From Stutzerimonas stutzeri (GTDB taxonomy: Bacteria > Pseudomonadota > Gammaproteobacteria > Pseudomonadales > Pseudomonadaceae), in NCBI GenBank assembly GCA_002387205.1, contig DGLA01000002.1, forward strand, positions 124,001-188,000: a stretch of 64,000 nucleotides of DNA, read 5' to 3'. Made by a program: the position numbers and the translations under genes. A model generated the notes under the pieces. The model saw only the letters and a program-made list of their open reading frames with translations, made no database searches and was not told the origin of the DNA. Of the stretch, positions 18,120-26,520 are shown piece after piece. Every line of letters starts with the position of its first letter. The first letter of the stretch is position 1.

Positions 18120-19319
18120 ATGGCTGACAATCGTGGCGTCGTTTACCTCGGCGCAGGCAAGGTCGAAGTCCAGAAAATCGACTATCCGAAGATGCAGGAC
18201 CCACGCGGGCGCAAGATCGAGCACGGTGTGATCCTGCGCGTCGTTTCCACCAACATCTGCGGCTCGGACCAGCACATGGTGCGCGGCCGCACCACCGCCC
18301 AGGTTGGCCTGGTGCTAGGTCACGAGATCACCGGGGAGGTCATCGAGAAGGGCAGCGATGTCGAGCACCTGCAGATTGGCGACCTGGTCTCTGTACCGTT
18401 CAACGTCGCTTGCGGCCGTTGCCGTTCCTGTAAGGAACAGCACACGGGTGTCTGCCTAACCGTCAACCCGGCGCGTGCCGGCGGTGCCTATGGCTACGTC
18501 GACATGGGCGACTGGACCGGTGGCCAGGCTGAATACGTGCTGGTGCCCTATGCCGATTTCAACCTGCTCAAGCTACCCAACCGCGACAAGGCGATGGAGA
18601 AGATCCGCGACCTCACCTGCCTGTCGGACATCCTGCCCACCGGCTACCACGGCGCGGTGACGGCCGGTGTCGGTCCGGGCAGCTCGGTTTACATTGCAGG
18701 CGCCGGTCCGGTCGGCCTGGCGGCTGCCGCCTCCGCACGCCTGCTCGGCGCCGCGGTGGTGATCGTTGGTGACCTCAACCCGGCCCGTCTGGCCCACGCC
18801 AAGGCGCAGGGTTTCGAGATCGCCGACCTGTCGCTGGATACCCCGCTGCACGAGCAGATCGCTGCCCTGCTGGGCGAGCCGGAAGTCGATTGCGCGGTTG
18901 ACTGCGTGGGCTTCGAGGCACGTGGCCATGGTCATGAAGGCGCCAAGCACGAGGCTCCTGCCACTGTGCTCAACTCGCTGATGGGCGTGGTTCGGGTCGC
19001 GGGTAAGATCGGTATTCCCGGTCTGTACGTAACCGAAGACCCGGGTGCTGTGGACGCGGCGGCCAAGATGGGCAGCCTGAGCATTCGCTTTGGTCTGGGC
19101 TGGGCCAAATCCCATAGCTTCCACACCGGCCAGACGCCAGTGATGAAATACAACCGTGCCCTGATGCAGGCCATCATGTGGGATCGCATCAATATCGCTG
19201 AGGTGGTCGGCGTGCAGGTGATCAGCCTGGACCAGGCGCCCCAGGGCTACGGCGAGTTCGATGCTGGCGTGCCGAAGAAATTCGTCATCGATCCGCACAA
19301 GATGTTCAGCGCTGCGTGA
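18120..19319 (+). CDS. fdhA: Glutathione-independent formaldehyde dehydrogenase
   Basis: A 399-residue zinc- and NAD-dependent medium-chain dehydrogenase that oxidises formaldehyde to formate without glutathione. Catalytic zinc ligands lie in STNICGSDQHMVRGR and GHEITGEV. Four structural zinc cysteines lie in CGRCRSCKEQHTGVC. The NAD fold is at IAGAGPVGLAAAASARLLG. AAAGGAGAAAGG precedes the start. It removes formaldehyde released when sarcosine oxidase works without enough folate, and ends the operon before a hairpin. Confidence 0.94.
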   Translation: MADNRGVVYLGAGKVEVQKIDYPKMQDPRGRKIEHGVILRVVSTNICGSDQHMVRGRTTAQVGLVLGHEITGEVIEKGSDVEHLQIGDLVSVPFNVACGRCRSCKEQHTGVCLTVNPARAGGAYGYVDMGDWTGGQAEYVLVPYADFNLLKLPNRDKAMEKIRDLTCLSDILPTGYHGAVTAGVGPGSSVYIAGAGPVGLAAAASARLLGAAVVIVGDLNPARLAHAKAQGFEIADLSLDTPLHEQIAALLGEPEVDCAVDCVGFEARGHGHEGAKHEAPATVLNSLMGVVRVAGKIGIPGLYVTEDPGAVDAAAKMGSLSIRFGLGWAKSHSFHTGQTPVMKYNRALMQAIMWDRINIAEVVGVQVISLDQAPQGYGEFDAGVPKKFVIDPHKMFSAA

Positions 19320-19705
19320 CGATTCACCTGGACCGCTAGATGGTCTTGTGAAACTCGGGGGCCCTGCTGGGTTCCCGGTTTCTATGCGACACAAGACATA
19401 GAGGTCACTTGTCATTGGGCCTGTACTGAACCCCCAACTTCCGTAACCCGGCTGGCGGCCACGCGCTAGGGTAAGCCGTGGCAGTGCTACTGGAAGCGGG
19501 ACTAACAGCTCTGTGATTGGCTGGACAGAGCTGACAGCTGTTCCGAGTCGCAGTGAGCAAATCGATGGCTGGGTGATTAAGGCGCGCCGCCGCGAAATAG
19601 CTAGACCAGGCGTTCGTGATGCCTGCCAGAGCGGGCGTCTCCCGTCAGTCGGTTTGACAGGTGAAGCGAGCGATCGAGCTCTGGCGGGCTGAGGGTGGTA
19701 ACACG
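19320..19705 (+). other. Intergenic region between fdhA and the AraC-type regulator
   Basis: 386 bases containing a terminator-like hairpin at 19350-19382 and presumably the promoter of the regulator. No gene is supported; the reading frame of the regulator extends to a GTG at 19661 but without a ribosome site. Confidence 0.5.
19350..19382 (+). terminator. Imperfect hairpin after fdhA
   Basis: Arms around GAAACTCGGG...CCC and GGG...CCCGGTTTC pair with one bulge and two mismatches, 30 bases after the fdhA stop. A plausible operon end but without a strong T run. Confidence 0.4.
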
Positions 19706-20794
19706 ATGAAGACATCCTTCGAAAGTGTGCTCAAACGCAAAAACCTCGCGCATATGGAGCGAGCTCGTCGGGCCGGGCTGACCGTTTCTACCCGCCGTGT
19801 GTCGTTCATCCTGCGCGAGAACTTTTCGCTGATGGCCTTTACCGGCGCGGTCGATGCGCTTGTCACGGCGAACCTGATGAGCGCTGCGCCGTTGTTTGAC
19901 GTTCAGGTAGTTGGCGGCACTGATGGGCTCGCTGTCAGCGATGTGGGGATTTCCATTTCGACCGACTGCTCCCTTGCGGATCTCCGGGAGCGAGAGCAAG
20001 ACATCCTTGTGGTATGCGGTGGATTTCGAGTGCGGATGGAAAGTGATCCACTGCTCCGGTCGAAGTTGCGTTCAGCCGACACGGTAGGCGCGATGCTAGG
20101 GGGACTCTGGAACGGTATGTATTTTCTCGCCGATGCGGGATTGATGGATGGCTATGAGTGTGCATTCCACCCGGACGGCAGAGCGCTCATGGGTGAGCTA
20201 TTTCCCAAGGTGAGCGTCAGTCGAAACGCGCATACATTGGATCGGGATCGCATAAGTTGCGCCGGCGCAAACAGCTCGCTCGACATGATGCTGGAGGTCG
20301 TCAGGACGATTGCTGGGGGCGAGCTTCTGAGCGCCGTGGACGAGGTGCTTAGCTGCGACAAGCGGAAGGATGTGGTGGATGTTTCTGTCGTGTCCATCGA
20401 CTTCGATCCCACATTGCCGACTCCGTTGAAAGCTGCACTCGAACTGATGCACAACAACATCGAAGAGCCGATATCGATCGGAGACATCGCCGGATACGTG
20501 GGCATTTCTCGCCGACAACTGGAACGGCTGTTCTGCCGCTACGTAGATGCCACACCGCCCCGGTACTACATGGAGCTCAGACTCACCCATGCACGACAGC
20601 TGCTGCAATACACGAACAAGACCCTGACGGACATATCGGTGGCCAGCGGTTTTGTAACGCTGTCGCATTTCCACCACCGGTTCCGGGACGTGTTTGACAT
20701 TGCGCCCAATACCTTCCGAGCACGGGCTCGAGCAGGGCATGTTCCGGCCGCCTCAGCATCAACGGACGCGACTCGACCAAGGGTGGATGCTTAG
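19706..20794 (+). CDS. AraC/GlxA-family regulator, candidate sarcosine/betaine regulator
   Basis: A 362-residue regulator. The N-terminal half (about residues 25-210) is a class-I glutamine-amidotransferase-like (DJ-1/PfpI) sensor as in GlxA, GbdR, CdhR and SouR. The C-terminal half (about 245-345) has two AraC helix-turn-helix units, the first in SIGDIAGYVGISRRQLERLF and the second in LTDISVASGFVTLSHFHHRF. GAGGGTGG before the ATG at 19706 decides the start. Lying directly after the sarcosine operon, it most likely controls it, as GbdR or SouR do in P. aeruginosa, but which of these it matches cannot be told by eye. Confidence 0.82.
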   Translation: MKTSFESVLKRKNLAHMERARRAGLTVSTRRVSFILRENFSLMAFTGAVDALVTANLMSAAPLFDVQVVGGTDGLAVSDVGISISTDCSLADLREREQDILVVCGGFRVRMESDPLLRSKLRSADTVGAMLGGLWNGMYFLADAGLMDGYECAFHPDGRALMGELFPKVSVSRNAHTLDRDRISCAGANSSLDMMLEVVRTIAGGELLSAVDEVLSCDKRKDVVDVSVVSIDFDPTLPTPLKAALELMHNNIEEPISIGDIAGYVGISRRQLERLFCRYVDATPPRYYMELRLTHARQLLQYTNKTLTDISVASGFVTLSHFHHRFRDVFDIAPNTFRARARAGHVPAASASTDATRPRVDA

Positions 20795-21020
20795 CAAAGG
20801 AGCGACGGCTCGCAGCCAGCATGGCTAAGCGTGGCTCCTTCCGCAGCAATGTATATGGATCTCCGGCTTGGCGATCGCACCCGGATGCAGGGGTGGCGGG
20901 GCAGCTGGGACTTGGGTCGCGACACTCTTATGCTGAGCGGCGGCACCGAGGCTTTGGTTTGATCGGGCTCAATCGGATTGAGCGTGCCAACAAGCTGGAA
21001 CCCAGGCACCTTTGCTCTGA

Positions 21021-21254
21021 TCATGCCACCTTGAAACGGCCCACCAGTTGCTGCTGGCGGTCAGCCAGTCTCGCCAGTTCCAGGCTGGTAGTTGCCGTCT
21101 GCTCTGCACCAGCGCTGACCTGTATGGCCACATCGTTGATTTCGACGACGTTGCGGTTGATATCTTCCGCTACCGCGCTTTGTTCCTCCGCAGCTGTGGC
21201 TATCTGGACATTGCGATCGCTGATGCCCGCGACCCCATCGGCGATCTGCGCAAG
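21021..21254 (-). pseudogene. 3' remnant of a methyl-accepting chemotaxis protein
   Basis: About 78 codons encode only the distal end of a chemoreceptor signalling domain: QIATAAEEQSAVAEDINRNV followed by the usual ISAGAEQTATTSLELARLA-type helix and a terminal QQLVGRFKV. Everything upstream (sensor, membrane segments, HAMP, signalling tip) is missing, and the sequence before residue LAQIADGV is unrelated. It is a decayed fragment left by deletion at the edge of the accessory region. Confidence 0.8.
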
Positions 21255-21423
21255 CCAGGGGAAATGTCCGACACAAGCGAGAACCGGTGAGTCCAGGAGC
21301 GCCGATGCATACCCCCGGCGGCCTGGGTGCAGGCTTTCGCTGTCATCCCTGGCGAGGTTCCGGTAGCTTGCTCGGTGGGCTCGGACGGAGTAGATGCGAG
21401 GATCAAACACAAGGAATGGCAGG

Positions 21424-22878
21424 CTAAGGGATCGTGACGCGCCCGCTTTTCCCCGCCTCTCGATACCGGGCCTCCAATACCTCGGCTAGGCGATGTTTGG
21501 CCTGGTCTTCGCCGTGGATCAGCCGGATTTCTACTGGCCACTCCTTCATCCGGATGACGAAACCGACGAGATCAGCCTGGTCGGCGTGCGCTGAGTAGCC
21601 GCCAACGCTGTCGATGCCGGCCCGTATGTCGATGCGTTGGCCTTCCAGATCGACAAACCCGCCTTCCGGCCCGTGGGTCTGGATGTCGCGTCCCGGCGTG
21701 CCCTTGCCCTGGTAGCCCACAAACACGACATGGTGGCGAGGATCGCCAAGCATGGCCTTCAGATAGTTGACGATCCGCCCGCCTGAACACATGCCATTAC
21801 CGGCGATGACAATAGCGGGCCTTGGCGTTTTGGCGAGGTGGTCGACGATTCGCATGTGCTCGTCGTGGCTGTCGACGGTGATGAGTTGCTTGAAGGACAG
21901 CGGCTTACGTCCTTCTTCCAGGCGGTGCCGGGCGTCTTCATCCCAGAAACCCTGCAATTCCTTGTAGGTCTTGGTGAACCGCTCGGCAAGGGGCGAGTCG
22001 AGAATGATCGGTATTTGTGGCCAGTCGATATCGGCAGCGCCGTTTTCGTTGCGGGCCGCAGGTTCTGGGGCAGTGCCAGATGCGCCGGCCGATTCGCTTT
22101 TCTCGTGAAGGATTTCTTCCAGTTCATAGAGCAGCTCTTGCGTTCGACCAATGCTGAACGACGGAATGAGCACAGCGCCCTGGTCAGTAAGCGCGCGTTC
22201 AATGACAGCCTGTAAACGCTCGCGTCGGTGCGCACGGTCCTCGTGACGGCGGTCACCGTAGGTGCTTTCAAGAACAAGCAGGTCCGCCCGTTCGGGCGGA
22301 ACGAGATCAGGCAAGATCGGTGAATGAGGCGCACCCAGATCGCCGCTGAATACGACGCGCTCGTTCCCTCCGTCGGGTGCGCTGAGGTCCAGCTCGACAT
22401 AGGCCGAGCCCAGCACATGCCCAGCCGGTTGCAGCCGAACCTTCCAGTGGGCTGCATCGGTTTCCTGCAGGGTGAACCAGTTGCGATACGGCAAGGCGAT
22501 GATGCGTTGCTCCACGATCTTCAGGTAGCGCTCCAGTTGCGACTGATTCCGGCTGATGGACAGGCGGAACGCATCTTCGAGCACAATCGGCAACAGTCGG
22601 GCTGAGGGCTCGCTGCAGAGGATCGGTCCCTCGAATCCTGCAGCCAGCAGGTTGGGAATACGTCCGACGTGGTCGATGTGTACATGGGTCACGATCAGCG
22701 CCTTGATGCCTTCGATCGAGAAATCGAGGTCGAGCTCGTCGTCGGCGTGCCCTTCGTCTCCTCCCTGGAACTGCCCACAGTCGATAAGAAGACTGTGAGT
22801 ATCATCCATCCACAGTTGATGGCATGAACCTGTCACGCCCTCGCGAGCGCCGTGGTGTACGAGTCTGGGATGTTTCAT
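21424..22878 (-). CDS. Metallo-beta-lactamase/beta-CASP RNA nuclease
   Basis: A 484-residue protein. The metallo-beta-lactamase domain carries the zinc motif THVHIDH (His65, His67, Asp69, His70), then AGHVLGSAYVEL and FSGDLG. The beta-CASP insert contains PSFSIGRTQELLYELEE and GNGMCSGGRIVNYL, and the last metal histidine is in YSAHADQ. The architecture is that of CPSF73/Int11-like bacterial nucleases acting on RNA. An unusual Ala/Glu-rich insert (about 275-300) separates two beta-CASP parts. It is intact and faces a dead insertion sequence upstream. Whether it is core or accessory here is unclear. Confidence 0.87.
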   Translation of the reverse strand: MKHPRLVHHGAREGVTGSCHQLWMDDTHSLLIDCGQFQGGDEGHADDELDLDFSIEGIKALIVTHVHIDHVGRIPNLLAAGFEGPILCSEPSARLLPIVLEDAFRLSISRNQSQLERYLKIVEQRIIALPYRNWFTLQETDAAHWKVRLQPAGHVLGSAYVELDLSAPDGGNERVVFSGDLGAPHSPILPDLVPPERADLLVLESTYGDRRHEDRAHRRERLQAVIERALTDQGAVLIPSFSIGRTQELLYELEEILHEKSESAGASGTAPEPAARNENGAADIDWPQIPIILDSPLAERFTKTYKELQGFWDEDARHRLEEGRKPLSFKQLITVDSHDEHMRIVDHLAKTPRPAIVIAGNGMCSGGRIVNYLKAMLGDPRHHVVFVGYQGKGTPGRDIQTHGPEGGFVDLEGQRIDIRAGIDSVGGYSAHADQADLVGFVIRMKEWPVEIRLIHGEDQAKHRLAEVLEARYREAGKSGRVTIP

Positions 22879-22939
22879 CGGCTGTCCTTGATTGGCACGG
22901 TTGCGCTGGCATGTTCAATAGGGGGAGGGAACAGGGCTC

Positions 22940-24094
22940 TCTCTTGTAAATTCAGGCAACGTGCAGAGCGGCATAGTTTCCAGCGGGTGCCTTTAGCCGA
23001 CGATTCGAGCTATAGCCATATCGAGGCCTGCCGTACGCTGGGCATCGTGGATTCGGCATTGCGCCGCTGGGTGAACAGCTGCAAGAGGAGCGCCAGGGCG
23101 TTACGCCAAAGTGCAAGGCGTTGACGCCCGAGCAGCAGAAGATTCAGGAGCTTGAAGCCCGGATCAACCGGCTGGAACGGGAGATACGATATTGAAAAAG
23201 GCTACCGCTCTCTTGATGTCGGACGAACTCGATCGTACGCGCTGATAGACCAGTTGAGTGAGCAGGAGCCGATAGAAATGGTCTGTTCAGGCTTCGATGT
23301 GGTGCGCTCGTGCTACTACGCCCATCGCCTTGGACGTCGCCGTGTCGATGCTCGTCGCGTCGCGCTACGTATCAGGTCAACGGGTTGTTTAGCCATAGCC
23401 GAGGCTCGGCTGGCATTCTGGGCATGCTGCGCGAGAGCGGCGTGAAGATTGGCCGTTTCCGTGTGCGTCGGTTGATGCGTGAGCTGGGGCTTGTCAGCAA
23501 GCAACCGGGGTCGCACTTACAAGCAGGCCACAGCTGAGCGCCCGGATATCCCGAATCGGTTTAACCACGAGTCGCAGTCCAGCGCCGGAATCAGGTCTGG
23601 TGCGGCGAAGTTGCCTACGTCTGGGCACGAGGTTGCTGGCATCACCTGGCTGCGGTGCTTGATCTGTACACACTAGGGACGTTTGGCTGGGCATTTCCCA
23701 CGAAGCCGGGTGCCGAGCTAGTGATTAAGATCCTCGATATGGCTTACGAACAACGCGGCCGGCCGCAGCAGGTGCTAATCCATTCGGATCAGGGCAGCCG
23801 GTAGGCAAGTCGCCTCTTCCGGCAACGATTATGTCGCTATCGGATGCAGCAGAGCATGAGCCGCCGAGGGAATCGCAGGGACAACTCGCCGATGGAGCGT
23901 TTGTTCCGCAGTCTGAAGACTGAATGGATCCCGGCAACTGGTTATCTGACAGCTCTAGAAGCCCAGCGGGACATCAGCCACTACCTGATGCACCGCTACA
24001 ACTGGATCAGGCCCCCTCAATTCAATGACGGGCTCTTGCCTGCGGTAGCAGAAGAAACACTAAGCCCACTGTCCGGGATGGGTTGACCACTACA
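22940..24094 (+). mobile_element. Degenerate IS3-family insertion sequence
   Basis: OrfA and OrfB of an IS3-type transposase are recognisable but broken by several frameshifts and stops. Readable OrfA pieces are GYSHIEACRTLG-like sequence near 23010 and the coiled coil QELEARINRLEREIRY near 23140. OrfB pieces include MLRESGVKIGRFRVRRLMRELG (23425-23490), a catalytic-core region where the first Asp block has become CGEVAYVWA, HSDQGSR followed by a stop near 23803, and RDNSPMERLFRSLKTEW near 23880. The right end is clear: GTCCGGGATGGGTTGACCAC then TACA, ending at 24094. No matching left inverted repeat was found, so the left limit is approximate. The element cannot move itself. Confidence 0.85.
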
Positions 24095-24172
24095 CAGGGA
24101 GGCGGGAATCACCGTGCGGAAGTAGAAGGTTCCGTGGCGGTTCCGGGTGAGGTAGTTAGGGGCGAGTTTCAT
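24095..24172 (-). pseudogene. 5' fragment of tyrosine recombinase, copy 1
   Basis: The first 26 codons (MKLAPNYLTRNRHGTFYF and on to IPASL) of a phage-type integrase with the N-terminal domain seen in many island recombinases (DUF6538 type). The reading frame is cut off exactly at the right end of the dead IS3 element, and no continuation exists left of the IS. The same start is present at 26408 in copy 2. Confidence 0.75.
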
Positions 24173-24299
24173 CCTGGACACATGCTGATGCCCCACGCGG
24201 ATGTGACTACTCGATGTCACACCTGCCGAAAACCGCAGGCCCAGACAGCACAAAGCCCCGGAATACGGGGCTCTGCGCTTGAATTGTGGAGCCAGGGGA
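24095..24299. repeat. Direct repeat R1 (integrase start plus terminator)
   Basis: About 205 bases closely matching 26322-26520 in the same orientation, with scattered substitutions. It holds, right to left, a tRNA/tmRNA-end-like GTGGAGCC stretch, a GCCCCG...CGGGGC hairpin, a promoter-sized gap and the first codons of the recombinase. It begins at the IS boundary. Confidence 0.85.
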
Positions 24300-24621
24300 G
24301 TGGTCAACCGCAACTTCTTTCCCCTCCAAGGGCGCATAAAACCTGGCCCTTCAGGCTTACCACCAGCGCAGCAGTGTCACACCCGAGCGGGGCATGTTGA
24401 TGGTCGAGACCGTAATTTATGTCGCAGCAGGCAAAAGGAGAAGCGGAAGGCTGTACTGCATCAATGATTTCGCTGGGTTAAGAATTGTGATGGCCTGTGG
24501 CTACCATCTATCATGGTTTCTCGCTCAAGGATGAGCAGGGGTTGCCCTGTCCGCCGAGCGCCCATCACACGGCCACGATAGCCGGCGTGCTTACCCCTCA
24601 GAGTATTCTTAAGGAAGTTTC
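24300..24621 (+). other. Intergenic, no gene seen
   Basis: About 320 bases between repeat R1 and the lipoprotein gene. No supported gene, RNA or clear repeat; the 3' part becomes AT-richer and ends in AAGGAAG before the lipoprotein start. Confidence 0.4.
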
Positions 24622-25176
24622 ATGCTCCGTTTTCTTGCTGTTTCGTTTTGTGCGGCTGTTCTTGTTGGCTGCGCCTCTCCGTCACAACCGGTCAATATGA
24701 CTGTGTCCAGCGCGCAAGCTACGGCCAACGAATATGACGCCCAGCTTCAAAATAATGTTCAGCTTTCTGAAGTTAATGGTGGGGAGAAAACCAATCCGCT
24801 ATGGACTTCAGAGATCGATGGCCCTGACTTCCGGATCGCACTTCAGCAGTCGCTTGAATATGCCAATTTACGTGGTGATGCCTCTGCGCCTTATTCCTTG
24901 CGTGCAAATCTACTGCGTGTTGATCAGCCGTTGTTTGGGCTGGACTTTCAAGTTACCAGTGAGGTTGAGTACACGTTGACCGAAACAGCAAGTGGTAAGG
25001 TGGTGCTCCGTGAAATGGTCCGCGCTCCTTATACGGCGGGAGTAAGCGATTCACTTGTCGCTATTAAACGACTGCGCTTAGCAAATGAGGGTTCCGCGCG
25101 GGAAAATATCAATGTGTTTCTTCAGCGTCTCGGTGATCTGAAGATAGACGCCAATCAGGTGTCGTTGCAGAAATAA
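24622..25176 (+). CDS. Putative lipoprotein
   Basis: A 184-residue exported lipoprotein of unknown function. The signal peptide ends in a lipobox LVGC (Cys17), followed by a mature domain with alternating beta-strand patterns (YSLRANLLRVDQP, FQVTSEVEYTLTE) and a C-terminal helix. It resembles small outer-membrane-anchored proteins of beta-sandwich type, but no family is recognised. AAGGAAG precedes the start. It is AT-richer than core genes and sits as cargo between repeats R1 and R2, facing a second lipoprotein gene across a terminator. Confidence 0.75.
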   Translation: MLRFLAVSFCAAVLVGCASPSQPVNMTVSSAQATANEYDAQLQNNVQLSEVNGGEKTNPLWTSEIDGPDFRIALQQSLEYANLRGDASAPYSLRANLLRVDQPLFGLDFQVTSEVEYTLTETASGKVVLREMVRAPYTAGVSDSLVAIKRLRLANEGSARENINVFLQRLGDLKIDANQVSLQK

Positions 25177-25338
25177 GTCAATTGGAGCTGCTGGTAGGCA
25201 TCGCTCTTCGGTGATGCCTCAGTTAAACGAGGCGGAGTTTTTTAATGAAAGCGTGCGGGAGCGAGCCGGCGCTAAGGTTAGTCTTGTAGTCCTTTGACTC
25301 GACGCTCTGGTTAGAGCGGCGCTTGCCGTCGGAATGAA

Positions 25339-25360
25339 AAGCCCGCACGTAGGCGGGCTT
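25339..25360. terminator. Bidirectional terminator between two lipoprotein genes
   Basis: AAGCCCGC (25339-25346) pairs perfectly with GCGGGCTT (25353-25360) across a six-base loop, between convergent genes, with A-rich bases on the left for leftward termination. A second small hairpin AGGCATC...GATGCCT (25196-25219) follows the left gene. Confidence 0.7.
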
Positions 25361-25383
25361 ACCATTTCGATAAAGGCGCTAAC

Positions 25384-25809
25384 TCAAAAGGTGTACTTCT
25401 TATCGAGCTTGCGCTTCTCAAGAGTGTAGCGCGCTACGTCGATCTCGCCGGTTTGAAGGCGCTCGTCTAGAGCGTTCTGCTCTTTCTGTTGCAGACGGTT
25501 CACATGTGCCTTTGTGGCTGTGTAATTGATCGACTGTGCAGCGTCATGACCGCTAATCGGGTCCCAGAGGATCGACAGCGGCCAGAAAAGCAAATTGGCA
25601 ACGCCAAGGCCGTACTCGCGGCCGTAGAAGGAACCTCCCCCAGGAAGCAGGCCAAGTACAGCGGCTGTTCCGGGGTTCTTCTCCTCGACAGCCAGCCCGT
25701 TCGCTTCGTAATGGCGAAGCTCAGCTTTCTGATGAGTATTTAAGCCACTGGCGCAGCCAGTACAAACAGCGACCAATCCAAGTGTCAACATCAAGCGATG
25801 CGCCTTCAT
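25384..25809 (-). CDS. Putative lipoprotein with hydrophobic hairpin
   Basis: A 141-residue protein with signal peptide and lipobox CTGC (Cys19). The middle (about 48-85) is glycine-rich and hydrophobic, GLLPGGGSFYGREYGLGVAN then a Trp/Pro-rich segment, suggesting a membrane-inserting hairpin. The last 45 residues are a charged helix (QQKEQNALDERLQTGEID). No function recognised; similar small lipoproteins occur in mobile regions. It converges with the other lipoprotein gene across a terminator inside the R1-R2 interval. Confidence 0.72.
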   Translation of the reverse strand: MKAHRLMLTLGLVAVCTGCASGLNTHQKAELRHYEANGLAVEEKNPGTAAVLGLLPGGGSFYGREYGLGVANLLFWPLSILWDPISGHDAAQSINYTATKAHVNRLQQKEQNALDERLQTGEIDVARYTLEKRKLDKKYTF

Positions 25810-26195
25810 GCGCTTACTCCCTTATAATCCAAGCATGTTCATAGAGCCGCACAATGATAGCACTCAGCCATGAGGCAGTGGAGGTTTCGCTTCTTTTAGA
25901 CATTCTTTCTATTCACTGCTGCGCTGCAAGCCCGTTCGGGCCGTTTTTGAGGTGCGGACTGTTGTTTTGGATGGTAGTGGTGACCTGTCATATATCGCGT
26001 CGCTGTGAGGCTTGCTCGCGCTTCAGTAGGGAAGGTTATTGCGCCTCGTACGAACCCAGGAAAAGTCTGGCCATCCGGCGTACAGATATGGGTTGCCTGA
26101 AACGAACCGCTGGATGGTTGAATATCTTTCCTGCCCGCCCCGCGTTGTCTCGTTTGTTGATCTGCGTGCACCACTGCCGGTCGTGGTGCCACATA
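25810..26195 (-). other. Unassigned stretch left of integrase remnant copy 2
   Basis: About 385 bases where an intact integrase would have continued. Reading frames exist but none resembles catalytic recombinase motifs (no Arg...HxxR...Tyr pattern), so I take it as diverged or replaced sequence. Confidence 0.4.
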
Positions 26196-26408
26196 TGCGC
26201 GAAGCTCTATCGAAGATCGAATCGAAGTGCACAGCATGCTGCCGAGCACGCTTTGTACCAGCCTTTCGCTATCAGTTCGTAGCGACCGCCGAACCTCCCG
26301 CTTTCCGTTGACGGGCGGGCGCAGGGAGGCGGGTATCACTATGCGGAAGTAGAAGATTCCGTGGCGGTTCCGGGTGAGGTAGTTAGGGGCGAGTTTGATC
26401 CTGGGCAT
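26196..26408 (-). pseudogene. 5' fragment of tyrosine recombinase, copy 2
   Basis: Starts like copy 1 (IKLAPNYLTRNRHGIFYF) and continues through GKREVRRSLRTDSERLVQ, the typical end of the recombinase N-terminal arm-binding region. Recognisable sequence then switches frame near 26232 (MHFDSIFDRAS) and fades. No catalytic domain remains. Together with copy 1 it shows two past insertions, or a duplication, of related elements at this place. Confidence 0.7.
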
Positions 26409-26520
26409 CTGCTGATGCCGCGCGGATGTGTCTACTCGATGTAACACCTGCCGAAAACGGCAGGCTCAGACAGCACAAAGCCCCGGAGTACGGGGCTTTG
26501 TGCTTGAAGTGGTGGGCCGG
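26322..26520. repeat. Direct repeat R2 (integrase start plus terminator)
   Basis: Second copy of the ~200-base repeat, about 2.2 kb from R1 and in the same orientation. It keeps the intact 13-base hairpin and a TGGTGGGCCGGG end. The last 18 codons of the neighbouring yqaJ-like gene run inside it. Confidence 0.85.

Noticed and set aside
20797..20840. AAGGAGC/GCTCCTT inverted pair after the AraC-type regulator
   Set aside because: Seven-base arms with a 30-base loop and no T run; not convincing as a terminator.
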